A stretch of DNA of 64,000 nt from contig CAYSSR010000001.1 in assembly GCA_964433755.1 (NCBI GenBank), forward strand, positions 682,001 to 746,000, given 5' to 3'. This DNA is from JAUVXJ01 sp964433755 (GTDB lineage Bacteria > Chloroflexota > Anaerolineae > UBA7937 > B3-Chlor). The notes beneath the pieces were generated by a model, which searched no databases, was not told the DNA's origin, and was given only the letters and a program-made list of their open reading frames with translations. The position numbers and the translations under genes were made by a program. The first letter of the stretch is position 1. Each line of letters starts with the position of its first letter. Of the stretch, positions 52,598-61,797 are shown one piece after another.

Positions 52598-53870
52598 GCC
52601 ATTGTCTCTCCCTGCCGACCGACCATAGGGTGGCAAGCGTCGTTATCCAGAGCAGAACGACTCCGTAGAACGGAATCCCCATGGAGACAGGGTTGCGCAG
52701 CAGTGAGTCGTTTCTGGCCACGAGGTTGGTGAAGAGGTCTTGCAGCCGAGGAGAACTCATGAAGAGCATGCTCAGGACAGCTAGGAGCATCCAACGCCTG
52801 CTCATCATGCCCTGTAAGGCTCGCTTGTACAGGACCGCGTAGGGAAAGACCAGCAAGACGAACAGATCGACCCAGGCGATGTTGGCGAGGAGCGGAAGCG
52901 TGGCGATGACGAAGGAGAACTCGAGGTCCACACTGATCGTTGAGGACCTACAATGCCATAGTGCGAAGATGACGGCGACTACGAGGAGTGCCGAAGACGC
53001 CACGACAGCAGCCTTCCACAACGCTTCGTCATGGGCAAGGTTGTCGGAATATGGGTTGTCGATGAGCAAGAGGCTGAAGAAGCCTCCCAGAGACTGGTTG
53101 CTTGGATTTGGCCTCGGTTCGGCTAGGGACGGAAGGACCGACGAGACATACGTCAAATGCGGGCCGAGGCCAACCACCAATATACCGACGATACCGATCA
53201 GGGCGATGGTGGCGATGGTCGCGAGGCAGACTGTGTACTGCCTCCTCCAGGCGAAGTAGGGCAGTAGAAAGACGGGAATGATCTTCACCATGGTCGCCAC
53301 GCCGAGCGCAACACCTGCAAGCCGTTGGGAACCCATGCTGTGGAGCCAGTAGGTCAGCGCTAGGAGCAGCAGGAGTAGGATGTTCACCTGGCCCTTGTAG
53401 ATAGTATAGAGCGCTGGAGGGAAGAGGAAGGCCAGGGTCCACAGCAGAGGCAGGTTTCTGCTCAATCGGCCGAGACCGAGAGCCTTCCATAGGACCAAGA
53501 GAGACGCGCCATACAGTATCATGTTGAGGAAGAACCACACCAGCGCTGCCGTGTCCATGGGCAGTATGGTAAGGGGGACGAAGAGGATAGCCAGCAAAGG
53601 CGGGTAGATGTAGAAGCTCTCGTTGAGAGGCAAGCCACGTGCCAGCACTTCCTGGCTCTGCTGCTCGACATCGTAGAAGTCTCTGCCCTGACGGAGCATG
53701 TCGGCCGCGATGTAGTAGGCCTTGAAGTCGATTCCGCCCACAGCCCCCGTGCCTTGGGCGTGGTCCATGGAGTCGCTCATCCCCTTGACGGCATACAATG
53801 GTAGTACCAGACAGAGGAAGACAATCATCAGGCAAACGTTCAGTAGCTTCTGCGGCGTGAGACGCCTCAT
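52572..53870 (-). CDS. GT87 (DUF2029) membrane glycosyltransferase
   Basis: 432 residues, polytopic. Characteristic features are loop 1 GGIDFKAYYIAADMLRQGRDFYD, the YIYPPLLAILFVPL motif, then the KGQVNILLLLLLALTYW and LGVATMVKIIPVFLLPYFAWRR helices. GT87 enzymes transfer mannose or similar sugars from polyprenyl phosphate on the outer membrane face. It lies 13 bp after the preceding PIG-V-like gene and is part of the same tight run. Confidence 0.83.
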   Translation of the reverse strand: MRRLTPQKLLNVCLMIVFLCLVLPLYAVKGMSDSMDHAQGTGAVGGIDFKAYYIAADMLRQGRDFYDVEQQSQEVLARGLPLNESFYIYPPLLAILFVPLTILPMDTAALVWFFLNMILYGASLLVLWKALGLGRLSRNLPLLWTLAFLFPPALYTIYKGQVNILLLLLLALTYWLHSMGSQRLAGVALGVATMVKIIPVFLLPYFAWRRQYTVCLATIATIALIGIVGILVVGLGPHLTYVSSVLPSLAEPRPNPSNQSLGGFFSLLLIDNPYSDNLAHDEALWKAAVVASSALLVVAVIFALWHCRSSTISVDLEFSFVIATLPLLANIAWVDLFVLLVFPYAVLYKRALQGMMSRRWMLLAVLSMLFMSSPRLQDLFTNLVARNDSLLRNPVSMGIPFYGVVLLWITTLATLWSVGRERQWHGSTHPLP

Positions 53871-53883
53871 CTGGGCATCCTCA

Positions 53884-55086
53884 TCAGGCGACCCAACCCC
53901 ATATTGCGAATTGGCCGCTGAGATACAACAAGAGAGCTACGGACGGGTAGACGATCAGCCTCTGGACGCGGGGGTTCCTGCCCCAGCGCCCCCAGAGCAT
54001 GAAGGCAGGGAAGAGGACCAAGACATACCGTGACATGCTGACCAGGGGTTGCAGGGTGGTCCTTCTGAGCATGAGGACAATCATGGCAACGGCCATATAG
54101 ATGCTGTATTCCGTTGGTAGTCTCCGAAAACAGAGGACGGTCATCGTGAGAAAGATGCCGGTCATCCCCAGATTCAACACGTTGATGAACGTGCCCTCCG
54201 GTGACAGTATCTTCTGGAGGGTGGCCAAGACGTTTTCCCAGGGCCAGACGAATTGGGCGTGAAGCTGTGTCTGGTAGGTGTCCACGAGAGGGGTGGCGCC
54301 CAGCACGAGATACTGGTATCCCAGGTAGAGAATCGTCCCCAGAGGAATGAGGAGCAACGCCACGGCCCTGGCGTCCAGTCGAGATAGACGGAACCCCCTG
54401 TCTCGCAAGTAGACGAACAGGAGAGGGACGATCAGGACCACGCCTTGTAGACGTGTCAGCGAGGAAAGAAGGCCGAGTGTGCCAGCCAGCCACCAACGCC
54501 CTCGAGACGCGGACAAGAAGGCGGCAAGGGTCAAGAACAAGAACAGGGATTCCGTGTATGCCGCCAGGAAATAGAAGGCGGTCGGGAAGATCGCCAGATA
54601 GATGGTGCTGCGCCGGGCACTGGCCTGGCCGAATTGCGCCTCGGTCAGCTTGTAGAGGCAGACGAGGACGCCTACGTAGGCCAGGCTGGAGATAACGAGT
54701 GCGGCGAGCAGGTAGTTGTCCGAGAAGACCTTACCGAGCAGCCTGATCAGCAGCGGGTAAAGCGGAAAGTAGACGGTGCTCCCATCGTCAGGAGCATAGC
54801 CCTGGGCAGCGATTCTCAGGTACCAGAGGGTGTCGAAACGCTGCCAAACACCCAGAGACAGCTCGGCGAGCCCGCCTTCCACGGCCGGCATGCCTTGATA
54901 TGGTCGGAGCACATCGTCAGGGCTGGTCGGCGCGCCAGTGGTCACCAGCACGAGAGCAACCCATACCGAGATGACGATCCTCATGACCACGAAGAGCGCT
55001 ATGCCGTGCCCCAGAGCTGGGTCCGAGATCTTCTCTTGGATCCACTGTCTGATGGATTGTCTCGGAGCTGAGGCTGCCTGACTCAT
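53884..55086 (-). CDS. PIG-V-like (Gpi18-type) mannosyltransferase, paralog 1
   Basis: 400 residues with about eight to ten helices. Family pattern: LGVWQRFDTLWYLRIAAQGY with the catalytic-type Asp, VYFPLYPLLIRLLG, and IFPTAFYFLAAYTESLFLFLTLAAF. The helix LSSLTRLQGVVLIVPLLFVYL follows. The adjacent 55121-56353 product has the same elements in order, including the final WGWVA/WVWVA, so the pair is a tandem duplication. PIG-V-like enzymes use polyprenyl-phosphate mannose; the acceptor is unknown. Confidence 0.82.
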   Translation of the reverse strand: MSQAASAPRQSIRQWIQEKISDPALGHGIALFVVMRIVISVWVALVLVTTGAPTSPDDVLRPYQGMPAVEGGLAELSLGVWQRFDTLWYLRIAAQGYAPDDGSTVYFPLYPLLIRLLGKVFSDNYLLAALVISSLAYVGVLVCLYKLTEAQFGQASARRSTIYLAIFPTAFYFLAAYTESLFLFLTLAAFLSASRGRWWLAGTLGLLSSLTRLQGVVLIVPLLFVYLRDRGFRLSRLDARAVALLLIPLGTILYLGYQYLVLGATPLVDTYQTQLHAQFVWPWENVLATLQKILSPEGTFINVLNLGMTGIFLTMTVLCFRRLPTEYSIYMAVAMIVLMLRRTTLQPLVSMSRYVLVLFPAFMLWGRWGRNPRVQRLIVYPSVALLLYLSGQFAIWGWVA

Positions 55087-55120
55087 AGCTTGTTTGGACG
55101 CGCCTTTGCGCTACTGTGGC

Positions 55121-56353
55121 TCATGCGACCCAAACCCACTGCACGAACATCCCCGTGAGGAGTATCAGCAGGGCTGTAGAGCCGTAGACAATGGCACGGT
55201 GAACAGCGGGTCTTCTGCCCAGAGAGCCCATGAGCATGAAAGCCGGGACGAACCAGAGCAGGTGGCGTGGCAGGTCCATCAAAGGCGGCGGAATGTAGAC
55301 CACCGGCAAGATCACCAACAAGGTGGCAGCTGTGTAGAGTCTATAGGAAGTGCGGGTGCACAGCAAGGAGGCCACCACCAGCCCCAGGAAGGGGATGGTG
55401 ATGACGGCGTCCAGTATGTCGATCACTGACAGATTGGCAGATGCCGCCAGCGACCACAGGTGCAGGAAATTGTGCCACGGCGCTCCGAGGCTCGTGTGCC
55501 AGTGCTGCGCCAACACCTCTCGGAGGTCCGGATATCCCGCCATCCTCAGTAACCACAAGAAGGCGAGGGGTGGGATCAGAGCCAGCGGCAAGAGGAGTAT
55601 GTGCCATCTAGCTCTTCGCAGGTCGAATCTGATGTGGTTCAGATACTCGAACCCCCAGGGTATGAGTACCACTGAGCCCTGCAAGCGGGTCAGGGACGCG
55701 AGCACGGCGGTGACACTGGCCACGACCCAATACTGCCGTCGTACGGCACAGAAGAAGAGCACAACCGAGAGCAGGTACAACGACTCACTGTAGGGAACGA
55801 AGAAGAAGAACGCGGTCGGGAAGACCGACAGGTAGAGCACCGTGCGTCGAGCCGCCCGTTCGCCGTAGTCCAGTTCGGTCAGCTTGTAGAGACAGATGAG
55901 GGTGAGAAAGAACGAGAGGTTGGACACCAGTAGTCCCGCCAGCAAGTAGTTGCCTCCCAGTCCCGCTCCTAGCAACGATACGAGAGCGGGGAACAAAGGC
56001 GAGAAAGCACTGCTCTCCTCGTCAGAGTAGCCTTGGGCGGCGATCCGCTGATAGTGGACCACGTCCCAGCGCTGCCAGACCTCTAGCAGCAGCTTCTCCG
56101 CCGGATTCTCGACCGGACGAAGGCCCAGAGAGGAGATGTACGCCTCGTGCCCTCCTTCCGGCAACGGGCAGACCGTGATGACGACTGCGGCCAATGCCGA
56201 CAGAGCGAGCCGAACGCTCAGAAAGACGGCCAGCGACCAGCGCACAGCTTTGTCCTCCACTGCGCGTTGTAGCCTGTCGGCGAAGCCACTCGCTGCTTTG
56301 TCCATCCAGCCCATCGGGTGCCCCATACAACGGTTTGAGTAGGCTCCAGGCAC
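55121..56353 (-). CDS. PIG-V-like (Gpi18-type) mannosyltransferase, paralog 2
   Basis: 410 residues. Corresponding motifs: LEVWQRWDVVHYQRIAAQGY, FSPLFPALVSLLG, VFPTAFFFFVPYSESLYLLSVVLFF and LASLTRLQGSVVLIPWGFEYL. Several in-frame Met codons near the start (56353, 56326) make the N-terminus uncertain. The duplicate pair keeps the WQR-W/F-D signature but differs over much of its length, so the duplication is not recent and the two may use different acceptors. Confidence 0.82.
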   Translation of the reverse strand: MPGAYSNRCMGHPMGWMDKAASGFADRLQRAVEDKAVRWSLAVFLSVRLALSALAAVVITVCPLPEGGHEAYISSLGLRPVENPAEKLLLEVWQRWDVVHYQRIAAQGYSDEESSAFSPLFPALVSLLGAGLGGNYLLAGLLVSNLSFFLTLICLYKLTELDYGERAARRTVLYLSVFPTAFFFFVPYSESLYLLSVVLFFCAVRRQYWVVASVTAVLASLTRLQGSVVLIPWGFEYLNHIRFDLRRARWHILLLPLALIPPLAFLWLLRMAGYPDLREVLAQHWHTSLGAPWHNFLHLWSLAASANLSVIDILDAVITIPFLGLVVASLLCTRTSYRLYTAATLLVILPVVYIPPPLMDLPRHLLWFVPAFMLMGSLGRRPAVHRAIVYGSTALLILLTGMFVQWVWVA

Positions 56354-56397
56354 GAGTCGGTGGATATACGATGCTGCTCGTCGTTGGGCTCGAGGCT

Positions 56398-58032
56398 CTA
56401 TCTTAGAACGCGGTAGACTTCTACTTCGTCGTTGCTGTACGACAACGATAGGTATGTGGCGGCGGACGGATCGAAGTCCCCCATCCGTGCCTCGCTGGGA
56501 CCATGAAGGACGTAGCTGATGTTGTACTCTTCGAGCAGCTCAAGTCTGAACCCGTTACTGGTTTGCGACTGGAAGAAGGTGTTAGCAAGTATCTTCTTGT
56601 GGTTCACCTCGACCGTCTCGATGAAGTGTCCCATGAAGACCCGGTTGCCCGCACGGGCGGGGATGAGACGGCCCATTTCATACGATGCCAACACCGTATC
56701 GGTGCGAAGTGTGTTGTACTTCAACCAGTGAATGGCCTCGATCTCCCCGGTTGTGTAGAACAGGGCAGATCCACTGTCCAGCGCGCGCACGCTGGAGTCG
56801 GCCACCAGGAACAGAGTCGAAGGAAGCGTCGCCGCTATCAGTAGGAAGACGAGGAATCGGCGAAACCCCTTGGCCTCGTACCCTCGCCACTCAGCGATTC
56901 TCTCCATCCAACGTGCCCTTAGTGCGGTGGGCACGACGTAGTCCAAGAGGCCCACTGTAGCCAGGACACAGAGCGGGACGTGCAAGCCCTCCACCATTCG
57001 TCGTTGGAGTTTGAAGGGTACATACATCAGCAGCAGTCCGATTGTGACCCAGGCGACGAGAAAGAGTCTCTTCTCGTTCCTCTGTCGGATCACGAAGACC
57101 GCTCCCAGGGCGGCCAGCGCCAAGACGATGCCGTAGCCCAAAGCAAGGTGGAGCACGGGTGGGGAAGGAAGGATATTCTGAGCGGACCAACTCCTGAAGA
57201 CAGGATCGATGTCAAAAGCCCGGAGGTAGTAGGCGATGAGGGGGAGCGGTACAACGCCCCAGGTGCAGAGCGTGAGGCCCTCGCGCCAAGGCACTTCTCT
57301 CCTAGCCCAGACCAGCAACACCCAGTAAGCCGCGAGCGCCGCGTCGACAAGGAGGGCCATGAAGGGTTGGATGGCACACAGCGCTAGCAGGGCCACGACG
57401 CTGCTGAGCAACAGAGGGATTCGTGGGGCGGCCAGATCGCGCAAGGCCAGCACGAAGAACAGAAGGAGTAGGGCCACCGCCGCGGCCATGTGAGGGAACG
57501 TGAAGATGGTGAAGAACGTGTAGGCCTCCATGAGCCAGAAGTCGATCGGCGAGAGACCCGCGAGGGTAGGGGAGCCTATGAGCAGCACCAGCCATCCCAG
57601 ACCCGATGACAAACAAACGAGCAGGAATGCTGTGAGTCTCCTCTCTCTGCCCTCCACGAACGAGGCTATGAAGAGGTACGCTGTCAGAAGGAGTCCGAGG
57701 CCGCAGGCCAGCCGTGCGAGCTGGTAGATCTGTATCAAGGAGAAGCCCAGCAAAGAAGCTAGCTTGCCCAGCCCGACGTAGAACGTATTGAGGATTGCCC
57801 CAGGGTGGTCCTCTGGCGTGAAGAGAATGCGGTATGTCCAGCCATCCCAGGAACCCTGCTGCATCTTGGCGAGGTGACTGGAGCAGTCGTCAAGATCCAC
57901 CACGAACCCGCTGAAAACCGTGCCCGGAGCGGCGCTGAGATAGCCTATCAGGTAGGGCACCGAAGACAGGCTCACCACGAGCATGGCGATGACGGTTGCG
58001 TGCGCGAGTTCTCTCCTTGGTATCTCCGACAT
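56398..58032 (-). CDS. Polytopic GT-C-type protein, paralog of 50365-52014
   Basis: 544 residues with about ten helices. VDLDDCSSHLAKMQQGSWDGWTYRILFTPEDH is the loop 1 block, followed by TAYLFIASFVEGRERRLTAFLLVCLSSGLGWLVLL and, later, LQRRMVEGLHVPLCVLATVGLLDYV. The C-terminal domain IHWLKYNTLRTDTVLASYEMGRLIPARAGNRVFMGHF parallels the paralog. The gap to the next gene downstream (55121-56353) is about 44 bp. The acidic loop and polytopic fold suggest a GT-C enzyme; exact activity unknown. Confidence 0.7.
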   Translation of the reverse strand: MSEIPRRELAHATVIAMLVVSLSSVPYLIGYLSAAPGTVFSGFVVDLDDCSSHLAKMQQGSWDGWTYRILFTPEDHPGAILNTFYVGLGKLASLLGFSLIQIYQLARLACGLGLLLTAYLFIASFVEGRERRLTAFLLVCLSSGLGWLVLLIGSPTLAGLSPIDFWLMEAYTFFTIFTFPHMAAAVALLLLFFVLALRDLAAPRIPLLLSSVVALLALCAIQPFMALLVDAALAAYWVLLVWARREVPWREGLTLCTWGVVPLPLIAYYLRAFDIDPVFRSWSAQNILPSPPVLHLALGYGIVLALAALGAVFVIRQRNEKRLFLVAWVTIGLLLMYVPFKLQRRMVEGLHVPLCVLATVGLLDYVVPTALRARWMERIAEWRGYEAKGFRRFLVFLLIAATLPSTLFLVADSSVRALDSGSALFYTTGEIEAIHWLKYNTLRTDTVLASYEMGRLIPARAGNRVFMGHFIETVEVNHKKILANTFFQSQTSNGFRLELLEEYNISYVLHGPSEARMGDFDPSAATYLSLSYSNDEVEVYRVLR

Positions 58033-58041
58033 GCGTCTTCT

Positions 58042-59574
58042 CTACGACGAGTCGTACAGATAGATGTTCAGGTCGTTGTACTGGACCGAGTTCGATAGGG
58101 TGTATCGGGCGTCGAGCCAGGCCTTGCTGGCGTTCTCCACTCCCAGCGTTGCGGCCTCGTCGAGGGCACGCTGGAAGACCACAAACCATACACGTCCTGA
58201 GTCACCGACGGCATGGGACACGTCGGGCTGAGCCAACAGCCCCAGAACCTCTTGAGTGGGCAAGGCAAGGGTGTCGGTCGAGGAGCCTGAGACATCCCCC
58301 ACATACTCCTGAGGAAGATTCCGGTCGTAGTAATGGCTGGGGAAGAAGGACAGCTTACTGTCATGGACAATGACGTCGCCCGCTTCAACGTGCTCCCGAA
58401 GGTAGGCGTTGGCCTGCTTGAAGGGTGAGCGGGGGAATTCGGAATAGCCGTACTGATACCAGAGGGAGCCGATGAGGAGCACGGGGACGGGCAGCAGCGA
58501 GAGCAGCACGACACGAGGAAGCTTCCCGCGGAACAGGGCCTGAGCCACGGCGATGCAGTAGATCAAAGCGCTGGAGAGCACCGCGCGCTCGATGTACACC
58601 GGCTTCAACTGCGAGATCAGAAACATGGCTAGCATCGGTACGAAGGCCAAGCTTATGCACAGCCAGCCAGCCCAGGTGGCATCCGAGCAGGTAACCGACG
58701 ACGCCCTCAGGGTGCGATACAGGACCAGGGCCAGCAATAATAGGCTGAAGAACAAGCTGATGGCTAGGAGTCTGTCGGGTAGGGGGAGGTTGAACGTGAA
58801 GACGACGAGAGTCCGCACTAGTTCGACTGGGCCGGGCCTGGGGATCCAGTAGGCCTGACGCACCTTGGCGAACTGGCCAGGTACCAGGAGCAACCAGGGA
58901 AGAAAAAGAAGAAGGCTGCCGAGATGCGCGAGAAGGAGCCGCCCGAGGAATCTCCACCGCTGGTGCACCACGACCAAGAGGTAGAGCGTCAAGGGAATCA
59001 GGAAGGCCAGATTGTGGGCATACAGGGAGAGAGCCGTGGAGAGGCTGAGACCTATCCATTGTGCGCGTGTCCCCTGCTTCCACACCCTGATGAAGAAGTA
59101 GATGACCAGGAGGCTGGCCAGGCAGAGGAGAGTGTACATCCTCGCCTCCTGGGAATACCAGATGTGGAAAGGAGAGACTGCTCCCAGCGCGGTTGCCGCC
59201 AGCCCGATTCGTGGATTGAACAACTCGCGGGCGATAGCGAAGACCATACAAAGGGCAAGCAGGCCGAAGGCCACAGAAGGGAACCGGACGACGAAGGGAC
59301 CCTGTCCGATCCGCATCCAGCCATGGAGGAAGAAGTAGTACATGAGGGGGTGGATGTCTGATGCTGCCCCCTCGACCGGCGTCACTGTACCGTGAACGAT
59401 GGATCCTAATTCCTTCTCCGCATAGAGGACAGCGAAGGCCTCATCGTACCACATCTCCTTGGTCTCGAGGCGGGCGAGGCGCAGGGAGAAGCCAAGGAGA
59501 AGTATCAGTATGAGTAGAAAGGATCTCTTTCTCCCCGAAGAGGCATCGTATCGGCCGGGCATTCGCTTCACCAT
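58042..59574 (-). CDS. GT-C (GT39/ArnT-like) membrane glycosyltransferase
   Basis: About 510 residues from the ATG at 59574 (MVKRMPGRY); the open frame runs 100 codons further up but that part is not protein-like. Family features: RLETKEMWYDEAFAVLYA with the acidic pair, SDIHPLMYYFFLHGWMRIGQGPFVVRFPSVAFG, and SPFHIWYSQEARMYTLLCLASLL. This is the common PMT/ArnT-like arrangement for polyprenyl-linked sugar transfer. First gene of the minus-strand GT run, about 10 bp before the 56398-58032 gene. No good ribosome site was found. Confidence 0.82.
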   Translation of the reverse strand: MVKRMPGRYDASSGRKRSFLLILILLLGFSLRLARLETKEMWYDEAFAVLYAEKELGSIVHGTVTPVEGAASDIHPLMYYFFLHGWMRIGQGPFVVRFPSVAFGLLALCMVFAIARELFNPRIGLAATALGAVSPFHIWYSQEARMYTLLCLASLLVIYFFIRVWKQGTRAQWIGLSLSTALSLYAHNLAFLIPLTLYLLVVVHQRWRFLGRLLLAHLGSLLLFLPWLLLVPGQFAKVRQAYWIPRPGPVELVRTLVVFTFNLPLPDRLLAISLFFSLLLLALVLYRTLRASSVTCSDATWAGWLCISLAFVPMLAMFLISQLKPVYIERAVLSSALIYCIAVAQALFRGKLPRVVLLSLLPVPVLLIGSLWYQYGYSEFPRSPFKQANAYLREHVEAGDVIVHDSKLSFFPSHYYDRNLPQEYVGDVSGSSTDTLALPTQEVLGLLAQPDVSHAVGDSGRVWFVVFQRALDEAATLGVENASKAWLDARYTLSNSVQYNDLNIYLYDSS

Positions 59575-60106
59575 CGTCGTGTCGCGCCTAAGTGCTACCA
59601 GCAACTGCGAGCTACTCTGTTCAGGTGTGCGCGTATCCAGATGCAGAGTCGGGGCGGAGCAGAAGATGAGTTCATGCGATAACCCACTGGCGCGCCACCT
59701 CTGGGGACAGCAGGTAGACAACCGGTGGAAACGGTCAAACCAGCTCTGGGATCTCGGTGCACGTAAGCTCGGATCAACTGCACGTCCGACACCACCCTCG
59801 TGAACATGACGAGAGTCGCCACCAAACGATAGCTCTGTGCCCCGCTCTGTTCCGTCTGTTGCCCCGTTCGCCACCCTTGGCGATCAGGCAAAAGAAGGCA
59901 CATCGTAGTCTAGCATACGGTGTTCGAGAAAACAACCTTGACTTGGGGTCCGAACCGTGCTAGGATGTCGCAGACTGCTGGTGGATCAGGGAGAGGTGCG
60001 CACCTAGCCAGAGGAGGGTCTCCTAGAAACTCGCAGCTTTGTACGGTGTCGGCTCAGGTAGTGTCCCGCGAGGGTTGCCCATCTTGTGGAGAGGATCGGA
60101 GTTGGC
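59575..60106. promoter_or_regulatory. Divergent regulatory region of two envelope genes
   Basis: 532 bp without a recognisable gene. Plus strand: TTGACT (59938-59943), 17 bp, TAGGAT (59961-59966), a good promoter for the 60107 gene. Minus strand: a box CAAGGTTG-TTTT-N8-CCGTATGCTAGA (59911-59940) that recurs as TAAGGTTG-ATTT-N8-ACGTATGCTAGA at 63120-63149, upstream of the other minus-strand GT gene. The remaining sequence between 59575 and 59900 shows nothing clear. Confidence 0.55.
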
Positions 60107-61696
60107 ATGAGAAAAGCCACGCTGGTGCACCCGGTACTGCTCTCCATGTTCCCCCCATTGTTCATCTACGCGAACAACCTCGGCCGCAGCCGTCCCCATA
60201 CAGTCCTCGGCGCCGTTGTCGTGGTAGTCCTTGCCACCCTCGTCCTATGGTTGGCAGGGACTGTGATGCTCAGAGATAGCAGCAGGGCTGCCATGATCGT
60301 GTCTCTATTCTTGCTGCTCTTCTTCTCATTCGGCATCTGCTATCTGGTACTGGTTGCTCTGCTGCCGGGAGTATCAACTGCCTCCTCGGGTGGGGTGGCC
60401 GCAGCGCTTCTGGGCACGTGCATCCTTGTGTTTGGCTTGGGCACCTACACACTAGTGAAGACTGATCGGGGCCTCCAGAATCCAACCACTATCGTGAATG
60501 TGGTGGCGGGTTCCCTGGTGGTGACTTGTGTGATCCAGATCGGCATGGGGCAGCAACGGGCTCCCAACGTGGAGCCGTGCGATATCTACGGGACCGACGT
60601 GGAGGTAGGCCAGAAAGCCTCCACCGACGTCGGGGCTTACCCCGACATCTACTACATCATCCTGGACGGCTACGCGCGCAGCGATGTCTTACAGCAGGTA
60701 TACGGCCTCGACAACAGTGGCTTCCTCGAATCCCTTGAGGCCCGAGGCTTCTACGTCGGCAACAAGTCCCGATCGAACTACTGTCAGACCCTGCTTTCTC
60801 TGGCGTCATCTCTGAACCTCAACTACCTCGACGGATTTGTCAGGCACATAGGAGCCGGTTATTCCGGGACTGGGCCCGTCGTGAAGATGATCAGAGACAG
60901 CATCGTGGTCCGGCTCCTTGAGGAGCGTGGGTACACGACGGTCGCCTTCGCCTCCGGCTATGCGGGCACCGAACTCAGGGACGCCGACGTGTACGTGGCA
61001 CCGCGATGGTACCCCGATGAGTTCCAGGTAGCCCTCATCAACATGACGCCTATTCCGTTTGTGGCACAGCCCTTCTACGACATGCACGACCGGCACAGAG
61101 ATAGGATCCTGTATACTCTTGAGCACATTGCTGATGCAACCGAGCTCGAAGGACCCGTTTTCGTCTTCGCACACGTAGTGGCTCCACATCCACCTTTCGT
61201 ATTCGGCCGCAATGGGGAGGAGGTGGAACCGGAGCATCAGTTCGTGCTCGCTGACGGCACCCACTTGGTGGACAGGAGAGGATTCACCCGAGAGGACTAC
61301 GTACGTGGCTATCGTGAGCAACTGCTGTTCGTCAATGGCAAAGTGACGGCAATGGTCGATGCCATACTTGCACGGTCCGACCGACCAGCGGTCATCATTC
61401 TACAGGCGGATCATGGGCCTGGCTCCATGCTGGACTGGGAGAGCGCAGAGAAGTCCAATCTCGAGGAAAGGTTCTCGATACTGAATGCGTACTATCTTCC
61501 CGGCGACCGCGAGGCGGGTCTGTATGATGAGATATCTCCAGTAAACACCTTTCGGCTCATGTTCAACCGCCACTTTGGGACGGAGTACGCTCAGTTGGAG
61601 GACGAATGCTACTTCTCGACCTGGGATCGCCAGTACTTGTTCCGTTCCGTGACCGATGAGTTGGCTGTCGGCGCCGATGCAGTCCGCGTGGACTGA
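60107..61696 (+). CDS. Membrane-bound alkaline-phosphatase-superfamily transferase
   Basis: About 529 residues from the ATG behind GGAG. Four or five N-terminal helices are followed by an extracellular sulfatase/phosphatase-type domain. This has DIYYIILDGYARSDVLQ with the first metal Asp, RSNYCQTLLSLASSLN with the likely Thr nucleophile, HVVAPHPPFVF, and VIILQADHGPG with the second metal Asp-His. The layout is like LTA synthase and related phosphoglycerol or phosphoethanolamine transferases. Placed among GT-C genes, it may decorate the same surface polymer. Sulfatase activity is an alternative; a formylglycine motif (CxPxR) is not seen. Confidence 0.75.
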   Translation: MRKATLVHPVLLSMFPPLFIYANNLGRSRPHTVLGAVVVVVLATLVLWLAGTVMLRDSSRAAMIVSLFLLLFFSFGICYLVLVALLPGVSTASSGGVAAALLGTCILVFGLGTYTLVKTDRGLQNPTTIVNVVAGSLVVTCVIQIGMGQQRAPNVEPCDIYGTDVEVGQKASTDVGAYPDIYYIILDGYARSDVLQQVYGLDNSGFLESLEARGFYVGNKSRSNYCQTLLSLASSLNLNYLDGFVRHIGAGYSGTGPVVKMIRDSIVVRLLEERGYTTVAFASGYAGTELRDADVYVAPRWYPDEFQVALINMTPIPFVAQPFYDMHDRHRDRILYTLEHIADATELEGPVFVFAHVVAPHPPFVFGRNGEEVEPEHQFVLADGTHLVDRRGFTREDYVRGYREQLLFVNGKVTAMVDAILARSDRPAVIILQADHGPGSMLDWESAEKSNLEERFSILNAYYLPGDREAGLYDEISPVNTFRLMFNRHFGTEYAQLEDECYFSTWDRQYLFRSVTDELAVGADAVRVD

Positions 61697-61797
61697 AGCT
61701 GCAAAGAGGCTCCACGCCACTCCCCCGAAGGCGGCACGTCCCGATCAGTCGCCGTAGCGTGTGAGACTTCGGTTCGGGCAGAACCACTAGTCCACCA

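Noticed and set aside
61697..61797. Possible bidirectional terminator between convergent genes
   Set aside because: No perfect stem with a T-run on either strand was found.
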